A stretch of 64,000 nucleotides of DNA from an uncultured Bacteroidia bacterium. Its GTDB lineage: Bacteria; Bacteroidota; Bacteroidia; Bacteroidales; ML635J-15. The position numbers and the translations under genes are program-made. Location: the NCBI GenBank assembly GCA_902800045.1, contig CADCCZ010000003.1:186001-250000 (forward strand). The letters run 5' to 3'. Each line of letters starts with the position of its first letter. Within the stretch, counting starts at the first letter, position 1. The notes under the pieces are model-generated. The model was not told where the DNA came from. It did not search any database and saw only the letters and a list, made by a program, of their open reading frames with translations. Shown here piece by piece: positions 56,215 to 64,000 of the stretch.

Positions 56215-58094
56215 AAGAGAGAAAAGCTACGAGGACCTTTGATATCCTCGACATTTATAGCAACGAACATGCAGACCTTGAGGTTGCATTTGCACACAAG
56301 GACAAAGGCGAATGGATAAAATACACACCAGCCGACTACTGCAAATACTCACACATGTGCGCATGCGCACTTATCAACGCCGGTCTGCAGAAGGGCGACA
56401 AGATAATAAGCATTTCGCAGAATCTGCCACACTGGAATATCCTCGACATGGCTATTTCGATGGCAGGACTTGTTCACGTGCCAGTTTACCCGACTCTCAA
56501 CAATGCCGAACTCGAGTTCATTATGCGCAACTGCGAAGCAAAGATGGTATTCGTGTCGAATGCTAAACTTTTTGCAAAAGCAAAGCAGGTCGTCGAAAAC
56601 CTTGAGTCTAAACCGCGCATATACACATTTACAGATGTTGCCGACGCCGACAACTGGACATCGCTGATGGTAGACGCCAAAGGCAAGGAAGATGAACTGA
56701 TGAAGATTGTCGAGGAACGCAAAAAGGAAATCAACGAGGACGATGTATTCTCGCTCGTATACACCTCGGGAACAACAGGCAACCCAAAGGGCGTAATGCT
56801 TTCGCACAAGAACATCCTGTCGAACTCGTACGGTGTTCGTCCTATTATCCCTGCCGAATACAAGCAGCGTGCTGTTAGTTTCCTGCCTTTGTGCCATATT
56901 TACGAACGTATGATGAACTATGCATTCCAGATAAAGGGCGTATCGATTTACTACGCCGAAAGCCTTGGCACCATCATGCGCGACGTACAGGATGTAAAGC
57001 CTCATATTTTCAACATGGTACCGCGTGTCGCCGAAAAATTCTACGACAAGATTGTGGCTATGGGAAAAGACTTCACCCCATTCAAGAAACATGTTTTCAA
57101 CTGGGCGCTCAAAGTTGGCGAAAAGTTCGACGTTCGCAACAATAACTCGGCATTCTACAGGTTCCGCCTCAATATTGCCCGCAAGCTCGTCTTCAAGAAA
57201 TGGCAAGAAGCCTTCGGTGGCAACATCATTGTAATTGTCGCTGGTGGCTCGTCGCTTAGCCTGCACATATCAAAGCTGTTTGCAGCAGCCAACCTGAAAA
57301 TTTGCGAAGGCTACGGTCTTACCGAAACATCGCCTGTGATAGCCGTAAACTGGCCTGCATGGGATAAGTCGATGCTAGGAACTGTTGGTCCGGTACTCGA
57401 AGGCGTTACCGTAAAAATCGACGACGACGGCGAAATCCTTGCCAAAGGTCCAAACATCATGAAGGGCTACTACAACAACGAAGAGGCAACTCGCCAGGTT
57501 ATCGACGAGGACGGCTGGTTCCACACTGGCGACATTGGCGAACTTGTCGACGGAAAGTTCCTCAAGATTACCGACCGTAAGAAGGAAATTTTCAAGATGT
57601 CGAACGGAAAGTACATCGCTCCGCAGGTTATCGAAAATAAGCTCAAGAACTCGAATTTTGTTGAACAGGTAATGATTATCGGTGAAAACGAAAAGTTTGC
57701 CAGCGCACTCATCTCGCCAGACTTCAACTACCTGCACTTCTACGCTTCGAAGCACAAACTGCACTTCCGCGACAATGCCGAACTTATTAAGGATCCGAAC
57801 GTTATCAAGAAATATCAGGGCGAAATCGACAAGTTGAACGCCACTTTGAGCGAATACGAATGCATCAAGCGTTTCCGCCTCGTATGCGAGGAATGGTCGC
57901 AGGATAGTGGCGAATTGTCACCTACCCTCAAGCTCAAACGTAATGTCATAAAGAAGAAATACGCTTCGGTAATCGACGAGATCTACATGCACCAGGACGA
58001 GCAGCAGCAAGGTCCTGCAAATCCGAATGTTATCATCGGAAAGATTACCGACGGAATGAAGAAACTTGTTAACATCGGTAGCTCGAAGCACTAA
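56202..58094 (+). CDS. Long-chain fatty acid-CoA ligase
   Basis: AMP-forming acyl-CoA synthetase activating fatty acids, 630 residues from ATG 56202 (MEKVEERKATRTFDILD). Signature P-loop YTSGTTGNPKGVMLSHKN (about residue 200), GYGLTETSPV, GWFHTGDIGEL and DRKKEIFKMSNGKYIAPQ are all present in order. It belongs to the FadD15/long-chain branch common in Bacteroidota. An in-frame start 12 codons upstream would overlap the preceding gene further and adds nothing conserved. Confidence 0.93.
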   Translation: MEKVEERKATRTFDILDIYSNEHADLEVAFAHKDKGEWIKYTPADYCKYSHMCACALINAGLQKGDKIISISQNLPHWNILDMAISMAGLVHVPVYPTLNNAELEFIMRNCEAKMVFVSNAKLFAKAKQVVENLESKPRIYTFTDVADADNWTSLMVDAKGKEDELMKIVEERKKEINEDDVFSLVYTSGTTGNPKGVMLSHKNILSNSYGVRPIIPAEYKQRAVSFLPLCHIYERMMNYAFQIKGVSIYYAESLGTIMRDVQDVKPHIFNMVPRVAEKFYDKIVAMGKDFTPFKKHVFNWALKVGEKFDVRNNNSAFYRFRLNIARKLVFKKWQEAFGGNIIVIVAGGSSLSLHISKLFAAANLKICEGYGLTETSPVIAVNWPAWDKSMLGTVGPVLEGVTVKIDDDGEILAKGPNIMKGYYNNEEATRQVIDEDGWFHTGDIGELVDGKFLKITDRKKEIFKMSNGKYIAPQVIENKLKNSNFVEQVMIIGENEKFASALISPDFNYLHFYASKHKLHFRDNAELIKDPNVIKKYQGEIDKLNATLSEYECIKRFRLVCEEWSQDSGELSPTLKLKRNVIKKKYASVIDEIYMHQDEQQQGPANPNVIIGKITDGMKKLVNIGSSKH

Positions 58095-58186
58095 TACAAA
58101 GAGTCTTTTCGGAAGTCGCTCCCAGAAGGGCGGCTATCCGAAATCACCTTCAATATCCCGTCTTGCAAAACTTAAGGAACTGACTC

Positions 58187-59353
58187 ATGGATGAATTTAT
58201 CAGCTTGATTACCAAAAGTCTCGACGAAAATACCTTTGTCAAGATTACTCTTTCGTCGCCACTAAGCAAAGATGCCGAAGTGCGAAACATCTACATCAAG
58301 CAGGTGGAAATCAAAGGGGAACGCAAGCTCAGTTTCACTTACCGCTACCAGAAGCGCGACATTGTGAAAAACTTCGCCATCGACGAGGGCATCGCCAATA
58401 TCGCCAAGCACATTGGCGAAGAGTTCCGTTTTGCCACGCTGTTTACCATTACTGGCGACTTCGTAATGCAGCACAACGGCAACCACTTCAAGATGAAACG
58501 TCAGGAGGCCAGCATTACCGAACTGCCATCACTTAGCCACGATCGCAACAAAAACCGCAAACTCGAGGCATCCGAAAGCAAAAAATACCTCCATTTGCTC
58601 GGAATTACCGATGCCAACGGCAACGTAAATCCGAAATCGCAGGACAAGTTCAAGCAGATAACACACTACATCGAAATTCTTAGCAGCCACATCGGTACGC
58701 TACCCACCGACCGCACCATAACCGTCGCCGACATGGGAAGCGGCAAAGGCTACCTCACTTTCGCTCTATACGACTACCTTGCCAACACTCTCAAATGCAA
58801 GGCCGAAGTCACAGGCGTCGAGATTCGCCACGACATGGTTGAACTTTGCAACAAATATGCAAAGGAATCGGGATTCGACGGACTGCATTTTGCCGAGAGT
58901 GCAATCGACAGCTACAATGCCGACAAACTCGACATGCTCATTCCCCTTCACGCCTGCAACACCGCTACCGACGATGCACTTGCAAAGGGCGTATACGCTG
59001 GAGCGCAGGTAATTGTAGCTGCACCATGCTGCCAGCACCAGATACGAGGCGAAATGGAAAGCGGCAAGCCTAACGAAATACTGTCGCCCATTTTGCGCCA
59101 CGGTATATTCATGGAACGTCAGGCCGAACTAGTTACCGACAGCATAAGAGTGCTTTTCCTGCAATACCTTGGCTACAAAACCAAGGTAGTCGAGTTCATT
59201 TCCGATGCACATACGCACAAGAATGTTATGATTATCGCAACTAAATCGAGCGTAACCGACGAACAAAAGCAGAAAATTCTTGCACAACTGGATGCACTCA
59301 AGACATTCTTTGGCATAAAACAACACTATATCGAAACGAAATGGCAGAAATAA
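58187..59353 (+). CDS. SAM-dependent methyltransferase (Methyltransf_32-like)
   Basis: 388 residues. An N-terminal region (about 1-150) with no recognised motif precedes a class I methyltransferase domain: VADMGSGKGYLTFALYDYL is the glycine-rich SAM motif I, TGVEIRHDMVELC motif II, IPLHACNTATDDAL motif IV-like, followed by VAAPCCQHQIR. The PCCQH motif is shared with the GSTCD/Methyltransf_32 group, proposed RNA or tRNA methylases; the substrate is not certain. It overlaps the flavodoxin-like gene by 13 bases. Confidence 0.85.
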   Translation: MDEFISLITKSLDENTFVKITLSSPLSKDAEVRNIYIKQVEIKGERKLSFTYRYQKRDIVKNFAIDEGIANIAKHIGEEFRFATLFTITGDFVMQHNGNHFKMKRQEASITELPSLSHDRNKNRKLEASESKKYLHLLGITDANGNVNPKSQDKFKQITHYIEILSSHIGTLPTDRTITVADMGSGKGYLTFALYDYLANTLKCKAEVTGVEIRHDMVELCNKYAKESGFDGLHFAESAIDSYNADKLDMLIPLHACNTATDDALAKGVYAGAQVIVAAPCCQHQIRGEMESGKPNEILSPILRHGIFMERQAELVTDSIRVLFLQYLGYKTKVVEFISDAHTHKNVMIIATKSSVTDEQKQKILAQLDALKTFFGIKQHYIETKWQK

Positions 59354-59874
59354 AGGCGATAGTTTACGAATCGAACACTGGGTTCACAAAGGATTATGCC
59401 GAATTATTATCGAGCATAATAAAAGTTCCAGCCATTCCCGTCATCGACAACTCGATGATTTTCGATAAGCGTGAAGCGGTAATATTTCTCGGCTGGGTTT
59501 GCGCCGGCAAGATTAACGGCTTGAGAATGGCAAGGCTGAAGTACAATCCGATGATAATCGCAGCTGTAGGCATGACGCCAATGAGCGACAAATATGCATT
59601 TACCCTGGCACAGCAGAACAACATCGACGTGCCGTTCTACTATCTGCAGGGCGGACTGCACCGCGAACGCCTCAAAGGCTTCTACAAGTTAATGTTCAGG
59701 ATGGTGTCGAGACCAATACTGCGCAAAGCTGAAAAGGGCAAGTCGCAACTCAGCGAAAACGAACAGCAGATGGTAAGCCTCATAAAGAATGGCGGTTCGT
59801 TTGTCTGCCGCGAAAACCTCGAAGAACTGATAAAGAAATACGAGGAAACAAAGGCTATGCTAAAGATGGCATAG
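59341..59874 (+). CDS. Flavodoxin-domain protein
   Basis: 177 residues. The N-terminus AIVYESNTGFTKDYAELLSSII has the S-x-T-G-F-T loop that in flavodoxins binds the FMN phosphate, and AVIFLGWVCAGKINGL follows as a second FMN-near loop. It belongs to the flavodoxin_5-type family seen in Bacteroidota and resembles the HemG fold without evidence for that activity. Overlaps the methyltransferase gene. Confidence 0.75.
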   Translation: MAEIKAIVYESNTGFTKDYAELLSSIIKVPAIPVIDNSMIFDKREAVIFLGWVCAGKINGLRMARLKYNPMIIAAVGMTPMSDKYAFTLAQQNNIDVPFYYLQGGLHRERLKGFYKLMFRMVSRPILRKAEKGKSQLSENEQQMVSLIKNGGSFVCRENLEELIKKYEETKAMLKMA

Positions 59875-59891
59875 AAATAATTCCGAAAAGA

Positions 59892-60612
59892 ATAAAACGA
59901 CAACAAGTAACAACTAGGAACAACAACAAGTTTCCTCACTGGCTCGGAACGGAAGGGAGAAAACGACAACAGGAACAACAATAAACAACAAAGGTTTCCT
60001 CGCATGGCTCGGAAAAAGGTTGTCAAAAGTTGTCTTGGTTGTCGTAAAAAAAAGAAAACGACAACAAGGACAACATAAGACAACAAGGAACAACAAAAAG
60101 GTTTCCTCGCGGGGCTCGGAAAAAATGTTGTCAAATGTTGTCTGGGTTGTCGTAAAATACCGCACGTTATGTTTTTGCCCAATTTAACGACCTTAAGGTT
60201 TTTAAGGACCTTAAGGCGAGGAGGGGCAAATAACATTACGGCTATTAGTGGGCGATACAAGGAACCTGCAGGCCACTCTCCTCGTCATCGCGGAAGCCTG
60301 AGCGCACGCGCGATACGGAACAGGGAGCGTTGTAGCGGTCGGCTATCCGCGATCTCCAGACGCAAACGCCACGAGGTGTCCTCGCAAGGCTCGGAACGAA
60401 GATTTTTTACCACGAACCTTTAGCTCGGCGTAGCCAATTACACGAATATTCACGAATAGATTCCTCGCGGGGCTCGGAACGGAAAGGAGAAAACGACAAC
60501 ATAAACAACAAACGACAACATAAACAACAAGGGACAACATAGGACAACAAATGGAGTTCCTCGCGAGGCTCGGAAAAAAATGTTGTCCAAAGTTGTCTTG
60601 GTTGTCGTAAAA
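59892..60612. repeat. Composite dispersed repeats with GACAAC/GTTGTC arms around TTTCCTCGC...CTCGGAA
   Basis: At least four units are seen: 59892-59955, 59963-60046, 60056-60157 and 60494-60608. A typical unit has ACGACAACAAGGAACAAC-like copies, a core TTCCTCGCGGGGCTCGGAA (variants), then GTTGTC copies that are inverted relative to the GACAAC copies, ending GTTGTCGTAAAA. They can fold into long hairpins. The 919-base gap 59875-60793 contains these, the duplicated module below, a hairpin at 60646-60678 (ACAGCGGA / TCCGCTGT) and no supported gene. Confidence 0.75.
60169..60250. repeat. Duplicated 3'-end module, copy 1
   Basis: ATGTTTTTGCCC ... GGCAAATAACATTACGGCTATT at 60169-60250 closely matches 60717-60802. 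The internal CCTTAAGG-rich parts fold into hairpins. The similarity ends at the stop codon of the neighbouring T9SS gene, so the module is a 3'-untranslated or terminator element, not coding sequence. Copy 1 has no intact gene attached. Confidence 0.7.
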
Positions 60613-60716
60613 AAAATAAAACTGTGACAGCGCGAACAAACAAAAACAGCGGAAAGTCTGGGGGACAATCCGCTGTACGTTAATTTATTTGTGTTAATTT
60701 TTGGCTTAAAACTGCC

Positions 60717-60802
60717 ATGTTTTTGCCCTGCCCAAGTTTAACGCCCCTAAGGATTTTAGGACCTTAAGGCGAAGGGGGCAAATAACATTACGGCTATTGG
60801 TG
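60717..60802. repeat. Duplicated 3'-end module, copy 2 (3' flank of the T9SS gene)
   Basis: Second copy of the 82-86 base module, overlapping the last codons of the T9SS-exported protein (stop at 60794-60796, minus strand). It probably acts in transcription termination or mRNA 3'-end stability of that gene. Confidence 0.65.
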
Positions 60803-63800
60803 TTTTACAACCTTGCGGTTGATTACGAAATCGCTGGTTGCAACACGAACCGTATAGGTTGCATCCGACAATCCGCCGAGGTGCAATACCGTCTGGTAGT
60901 CGTTCTGCGAAGCAGCAACCTCCTCGGTGTAGACGAGGCGACCAAGCACATCGTAAACATCGATACGTGCAGGACGGTCACCGAAGTTCTCCAGCTCTAC
61001 CGTAAGGTCACTGTTGAACGGGTTCGGGTAAGCAACAACCTCTGGCTCCTCGGTCGGCATATCGCTGCAGTTGGCAACGATAATCTCCGATGCGGTGCGA
61101 GTGCCGTCGTAGTCGTCGTTGTTCTTCTCGGTGGCGGTCGTCCACTCTACGAGGGTGCTATGTCCGTCGCAGGTTGCCGAGAACGAGGTGAGTTCGATAG
61201 GAAGTACGGTGTTGTGGTCGATTGAGCCGAGGGTTATGATACCGTCGAAATTGCCGCCACGTGAGCGCGAAATCGATGATACACTTACTGTTATAGTCTG
61301 GTTACTATTTTGTAATGCTTCGGCAGGACCACCAATGTTCTTCCAGCAATCGAAATGTGCAGCCGCATATATTTTTTCATTATCGCGTCCGTTAAAAGTG
61401 TGGTTGAAGTGTTCCAACTGATTGCTTGCATCTACCTTAAGAGTAATTGCACTCAACGATGTTTCATCGCCCATATCAACCACCTTCCAATACTCGTAGT
61501 TGCTTACATGGTCGAAACGTGGCAGAGCATTAGAGCCAGCGCACATATCGTTTATGTTCCACCAGCGCGGATAATTGTCCTCAATCGAGAAGCCTGTGCC
61601 ATTGCCATCTCTCTTATGGTTGAACTTTATGGAAACACCATCGTCGGTATTGTTTGCAATCTTTGTGGTGAATGCGCCAAGCACGCCATCGTCGCCGAGC
61701 GGGAAAGTGAACGATTCGGCATTTCCCTTCTTGGTTACGGTTCCCGAAACATAGCTGTTGTAGCGGGCACCATCGGCAAATTCAGCGCTTGCGTCATTGT
61801 TGAAAGTTGCATTGGCATTGACAATACCCTTTTCGAAAGTTGCCTTGCCGGTGACGGTCATCATTTCGGGGATAGTGATTTGGTGAACGCCTGTCTGTGC
61901 GAATTTCACATCCCTGAATGTAACCGGTCTGTTGATGCTTTGGTCCGAACTACCATTGAAAACCACCTTGCTGTTGGTGTTATCAGCAGAAAAAGTTGCA
62001 TCAGCAGCAATATCGAGGTTTCCGGCAATATTCAAGGTCTTGCCTTCGGGAATTGTGAGCGAAGCACCGCTGGCTATTGTAATGTCCTTTGCGTATGCCT
62101 CGGCAACACCTACCATTGGGTCCAGGTTTGCCTTGCAATTATAATCTCCTACATATATGTTCTTGGCTGCTTCTGGCAATACAGTGGCGACTGAATATGT
62201 ATGGTTGTTACGATTGTAGACATACCAGTTTGATGCGGTATTCCAATCTCTTTCGCTACTTGCAGCCCCACCCTTCCATATATAGTCGAAATCGTCCGAA
62301 ACAGAAAGATCAAGTGCTTGTATAGAAACTGGAATTCCTGTTTCGTGGGCACAAGTTTCCGAATAATCGGGTCTGAAGGTAAGAGTTACAGAAGTAGCGT
62401 CGGTAGAAGCGGTGTAGGTACTTCCAGAAATACTACCAGAACCTGCAGGAACAGTCCAGCTCCACGAACCGCGTGACAAGTCAACACCATTTGTGGTAGT
62501 TGTAGGCAGAACAATCTGATCTCCCTTACAAATTGGTGCAATATCGAATTCCACTTTCGGCTCCCATATTGCATAGAGGTATTCGATTGGGCTGTATTCG
62601 TCGGCTGCCACAGAGTCGGCTCGATTTGTATAAGTCGATTCCCTATAATATTTATTTGTAGCATTATCGTAGTACAAAAATTCTGGGTCGCAGCCAGAGA
62701 TTGCAGCTCCTGTTCCATTATCCGACTTGTACCATCCCTTGAAAATATAGCCTGCGCGGGTAGGTGCCGCAGGAGGTGCAACTGCCACGTTGATTCCAAG
62801 AGTAGATATGCTGGTGTTTATGTTACCATCGGTATGCTCAATATCAGCAGTACCATCGTTCCTGAACCATTGTATAAAGGTATATTCAGGAGACTCTTCT
62901 TCCTTATCCATATACACAGCACGAAGCTTTACCGTATAGGTTGCCTTGGAAATCATCGAGTGAGTTGCATCTTCAGTTGTAGAAATATCTGTGTTATTAT
63001 CAGGATCGCACCATTCAGATACTACGACTTTCGCATTAGACTTTCTAACTTTGAATGGTGTATTTGGCAATATTGTGTCCATATCCACATAACTGCCAGT
63101 GCCATTATCGTATCGCTGAAGCACCCAATACGAAAACTCCTTGTTTGCATCGGAATGCGTAGGTGCGACTTTAGCTATTGCATCCACATTGTCCTGATAT
63201 AGGCTCGAGGCTGTATCATTAAACTCTGTTCCATTGTTGCCTGTGTAAACCACAATGATACCCTTGGCACCAGGTAGCTTTGCACGCCATCTGCCGTAAA
63301 GGTCGTACTTCCTAGTTATCCAGAAACGGTCTCCACCATTATAGCCTCTCGCATCCGAATTCCAAGGATCAGCTCCTAGTTGACCCCATTTATCCATAGG
63401 ATCGGTATAGTCTGTTCCTTTATTATATGTGGTTGTATTACCATCATTCAAAGTAACGGCAATTTCGCTGAACGGATTCATGAAATCCTCGTCGGTATAC
63501 CAGCCAATGAAATCATAGTCGTCGCAAACACCATTTGGAGCACTGATTTTTCCTCCATAGTCGATACGGAAATTAGTCGTCTGTCCGCTACTACCCCAGC
63601 TAAGGTGTGGAGCTTCGGTTTGTGTGATATTTGGATGCAGGAATACGCGGTATTGGATTTGACGCCACTTGGCATATACAGTGATACCACCTTCGGGCAT
63701 CTTGGTGAATTCGTATCGTTGCGTACAAACTTGGTCGGAATACCATCCCTCGAATACAAAGCCAGCAGGAGTATGGGCAGCGTCCGGACGATAGTTGCCG

Positions 63801-64000
63801 CACGAAGATACATCTGCTCCGTACGCAATGTCTGTACTCATATCCAATTGACCTTGTCGAATTTCATCAAGCGGGTTGCCATCACCATCGTAATAGGCAC
63901 CATCCATATAGTTGACAGTGTAAAATTTACGGGTATAGTAAAATTTAATAGTATATCTATTTCCTGAATTAAGACTAACTGTTCCATCCGAACCATAGCG
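60794..64000 (-). CDS. Giant T9SS-exported repeat protein, 3' part
   Basis: The frame is open to the window edge, so the start is missing; at least 1068 residues are present. Several InlB-B/Listeria-Bacteroides-type repeats are visible (FEGWYSDQVCTQRYEF...ITVYAKW; FIGWYTDEDFMNPFS; YIFKGWYKSDNGTG...LYAIWEP). They are followed by an Ig-like region (ICKGDQIVLPTTTTNG...), beta-helix-like repeats (IPEGKTLNIAGNLDIAADATF, VTFRDVKFAQTGVHQITIPEMMTVTG), a VLPIELTSFSATCDGHSTLVEW segment and a C-terminal type A sorting domain (YPNPFNSDLTVELENFG ... VKHQ). It is probably a surface adhesin-like protein. The penultimate domain looks internally shortened (TATEKNND joined directly to DYDGTRTASE). Confidence 0.9.
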   Translation of the reverse strand, partial: RYGSDGTVSLNSGNRYTIKFYYTRKFYTVNYMDGAYYDGDGNPLDEIRQGQLDMSTDIAYGADVSSCGNYRPDAAHTPAGFVFEGWYSDQVCTQRYEFTKMPEGGITVYAKWRQIQYRVFLHPNITQTEAPHLSWGSSGQTTNFRIDYGGKISAPNGVCDDYDFIGWYTDEDFMNPFSEIAVTLNDGNTTTYNKGTDYTDPMDKWGQLGADPWNSDARGYNGGDRFWITRKYDLYGRWRAKLPGAKGIIVVYTGNNGTEFNDTASSLYQDNVDAIAKVAPTHSDANKEFSYWVLQRYDNGTGSYVDMDTILPNTPFKVRKSNAKVVVSEWCDPDNNTDISTTEDATHSMISKATYTVKLRAVYMDKEEESPEYTFIQWFRNDGTADIEHTDGNINTSISTLGINVAVAPPAAPTRAGYIFKGWYKSDNGTGAAISGCDPEFLYYDNATNKYYRESTYTNRADSVAADEYSPIEYLYAIWEPKVEFDIAPICKGDQIVLPTTTTNGVDLSRGSWSWTVPAGSGSISGSTYTASTDATSVTLTFRPDYSETCAHETGIPVSIQALDLSVSDDFDYIWKGGAASSERDWNTASNWYVYNRNNHTYSVATVLPEAAKNIYVGDYNCKANLDPMVGVAEAYAKDITIASGASLTIPEGKTLNIAGNLDIAADATFSADNTNSKVVFNGSSDQSINRPVTFRDVKFAQTGVHQITIPEMMTVTGKATFEKGIVNANATFNNDASAEFADGARYNSYVSGTVTKKGNAESFTFPLGDDGVLGAFTTKIANNTDDGVSIKFNHKRDGNGTGFSIEDNYPRWWNINDMCAGSNALPRFDHVSNYEYWKVVDMGDETSLSAITLKVDASNQLEHFNHTFNGRDNEKIYAAAHFDCWKNIGGPAEALQNSNQTITVSVSSISRSRGGNFDGIITLGSIDHNTVLPIELTSFSATCDGHSTLVEWTTATEKNNDDYDGTRTASEIIVANCSDMPTEEPEVVAYPNPFNSDLTVELENFGDRPARIDVYDVLGRLVYTEEVAASQNDYQTVLHLGGLSDATYTVRVATSDFVINRKVVKHQ

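Noticed and set aside
59682..60260. Minus-strand open frame of 192 codons over the repeat region
   Set aside because: It runs through the dispersed repeats and antisense to the flavodoxin-like gene, with biased, repeat-derived sequence (Pro/Arg/Phe/Val-rich).
60251..60420. Remnant coding sequence (minus-strand ...SGFRDDEESGLQ...) after the orphan 3' module
   Set aside because: The short frame has no similarity to the neighbouring T9SS protein and looks like GC-rich intergenic repeat; not enough to call a pseudogene.

Overview
The window reads as chromosomal DNA of a member of the Bacteroidales (phylum Bacteroidota). Three things point there. Many genes are preceded by the Bacteroidota sigma-factor promoter (a -7 box TAnnTTTG, often with TTTG or TTG about 19-21 bases upstream). 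Several proteins carry type IX secretion (T9SS) machinery or C-terminal sorting domains (PorZ, a PorE-like OmpA protein, an M1 peptidase, a giant repeat protein). Families typical of the phylum are present (DUF4837 lipoprotein, DPP5 and DPP11 peptidases, DUF4143 ATPases). The split methylmalonyl-CoA mutase (mutA-mutB) suggests succinate/propionate metabolism, and the peptidases suggest an amino-acid or peptide-using lifestyle. No rRNA, tRNA, CRISPR array or intact insertion sequence was recognised.

Layout. 1-6.6 kb: translation and RNA housekeeping (3' part of leuS, rpsO, pnp, tyrS). The leuS fragment carries an unexpected nuclease-like domain insertion. 6.8-8.0 kb: a DUF4143-type ATPase behind three palindromes, one of which fills the promoter spacer. 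8.1-16.4 kb: DPP5-like peptidase, DUF4837 lipoprotein, a NatAB-like ABC exporter, a lone receiver protein, era, radC, rpsT. 16.7-20.8 kb: mutAB.

20.8-30.2 kb (all minus strand) is the most interesting part: a six-gene operon from one good promoter, encoding an SMC/RloA-like ATPase, a small TOPRIM-like protein, a HEPN-like protein with an intact Rx4H motif, a type III methyltransferase (Mod), a membrane-anchored coiled-coil/TPR protein, and the type III restriction subunit (Res). It looks like a composite defence island in which an abortive-infection-like trio is joined to a type III restriction system that has an extra membrane TPR subunit between mod and res. Composition differs sharply along it, and the centre of mod (the expected target-recognition region) is AT-rich.

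30.4-36.7 kb: a zinc-finger microprotein, M1 and S46 (DPP11-type) peptidases, maf, and a UbiA-family prenyltransferase. 37-44 kb: aquaporin, a second DUF4143 ATPase, two tandem PD40/OmpA-type envelope proteins (the first without the OmpA domain) and a membrane metallophosphoesterase. 44.6-46 kb: pepD. 46.4-54.6 kb: an envelope operon (double thioredoxin, LysM/periplasmic-binding protein, RseP protease, a conserved exported protein, rdgB, porZ). 54.8-59.9 kb: recO, an outer-membrane-like protein, long-chain acyl-CoA synthetase, a methyltransferase and a flavodoxin-fold protein. 60.8-64 kb: the 3' part of a giant T9SS-exported protein running off the window.

Several intergenic regions hold families of short hairpins and dispersed repeats (36.7-36.95, 40.8-40.96, 44.3-44.5, 54.56-54.77 and 59.9-60.8 kb). 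All functions are inferred from recognisable motifs read by eye; no database search was possible.
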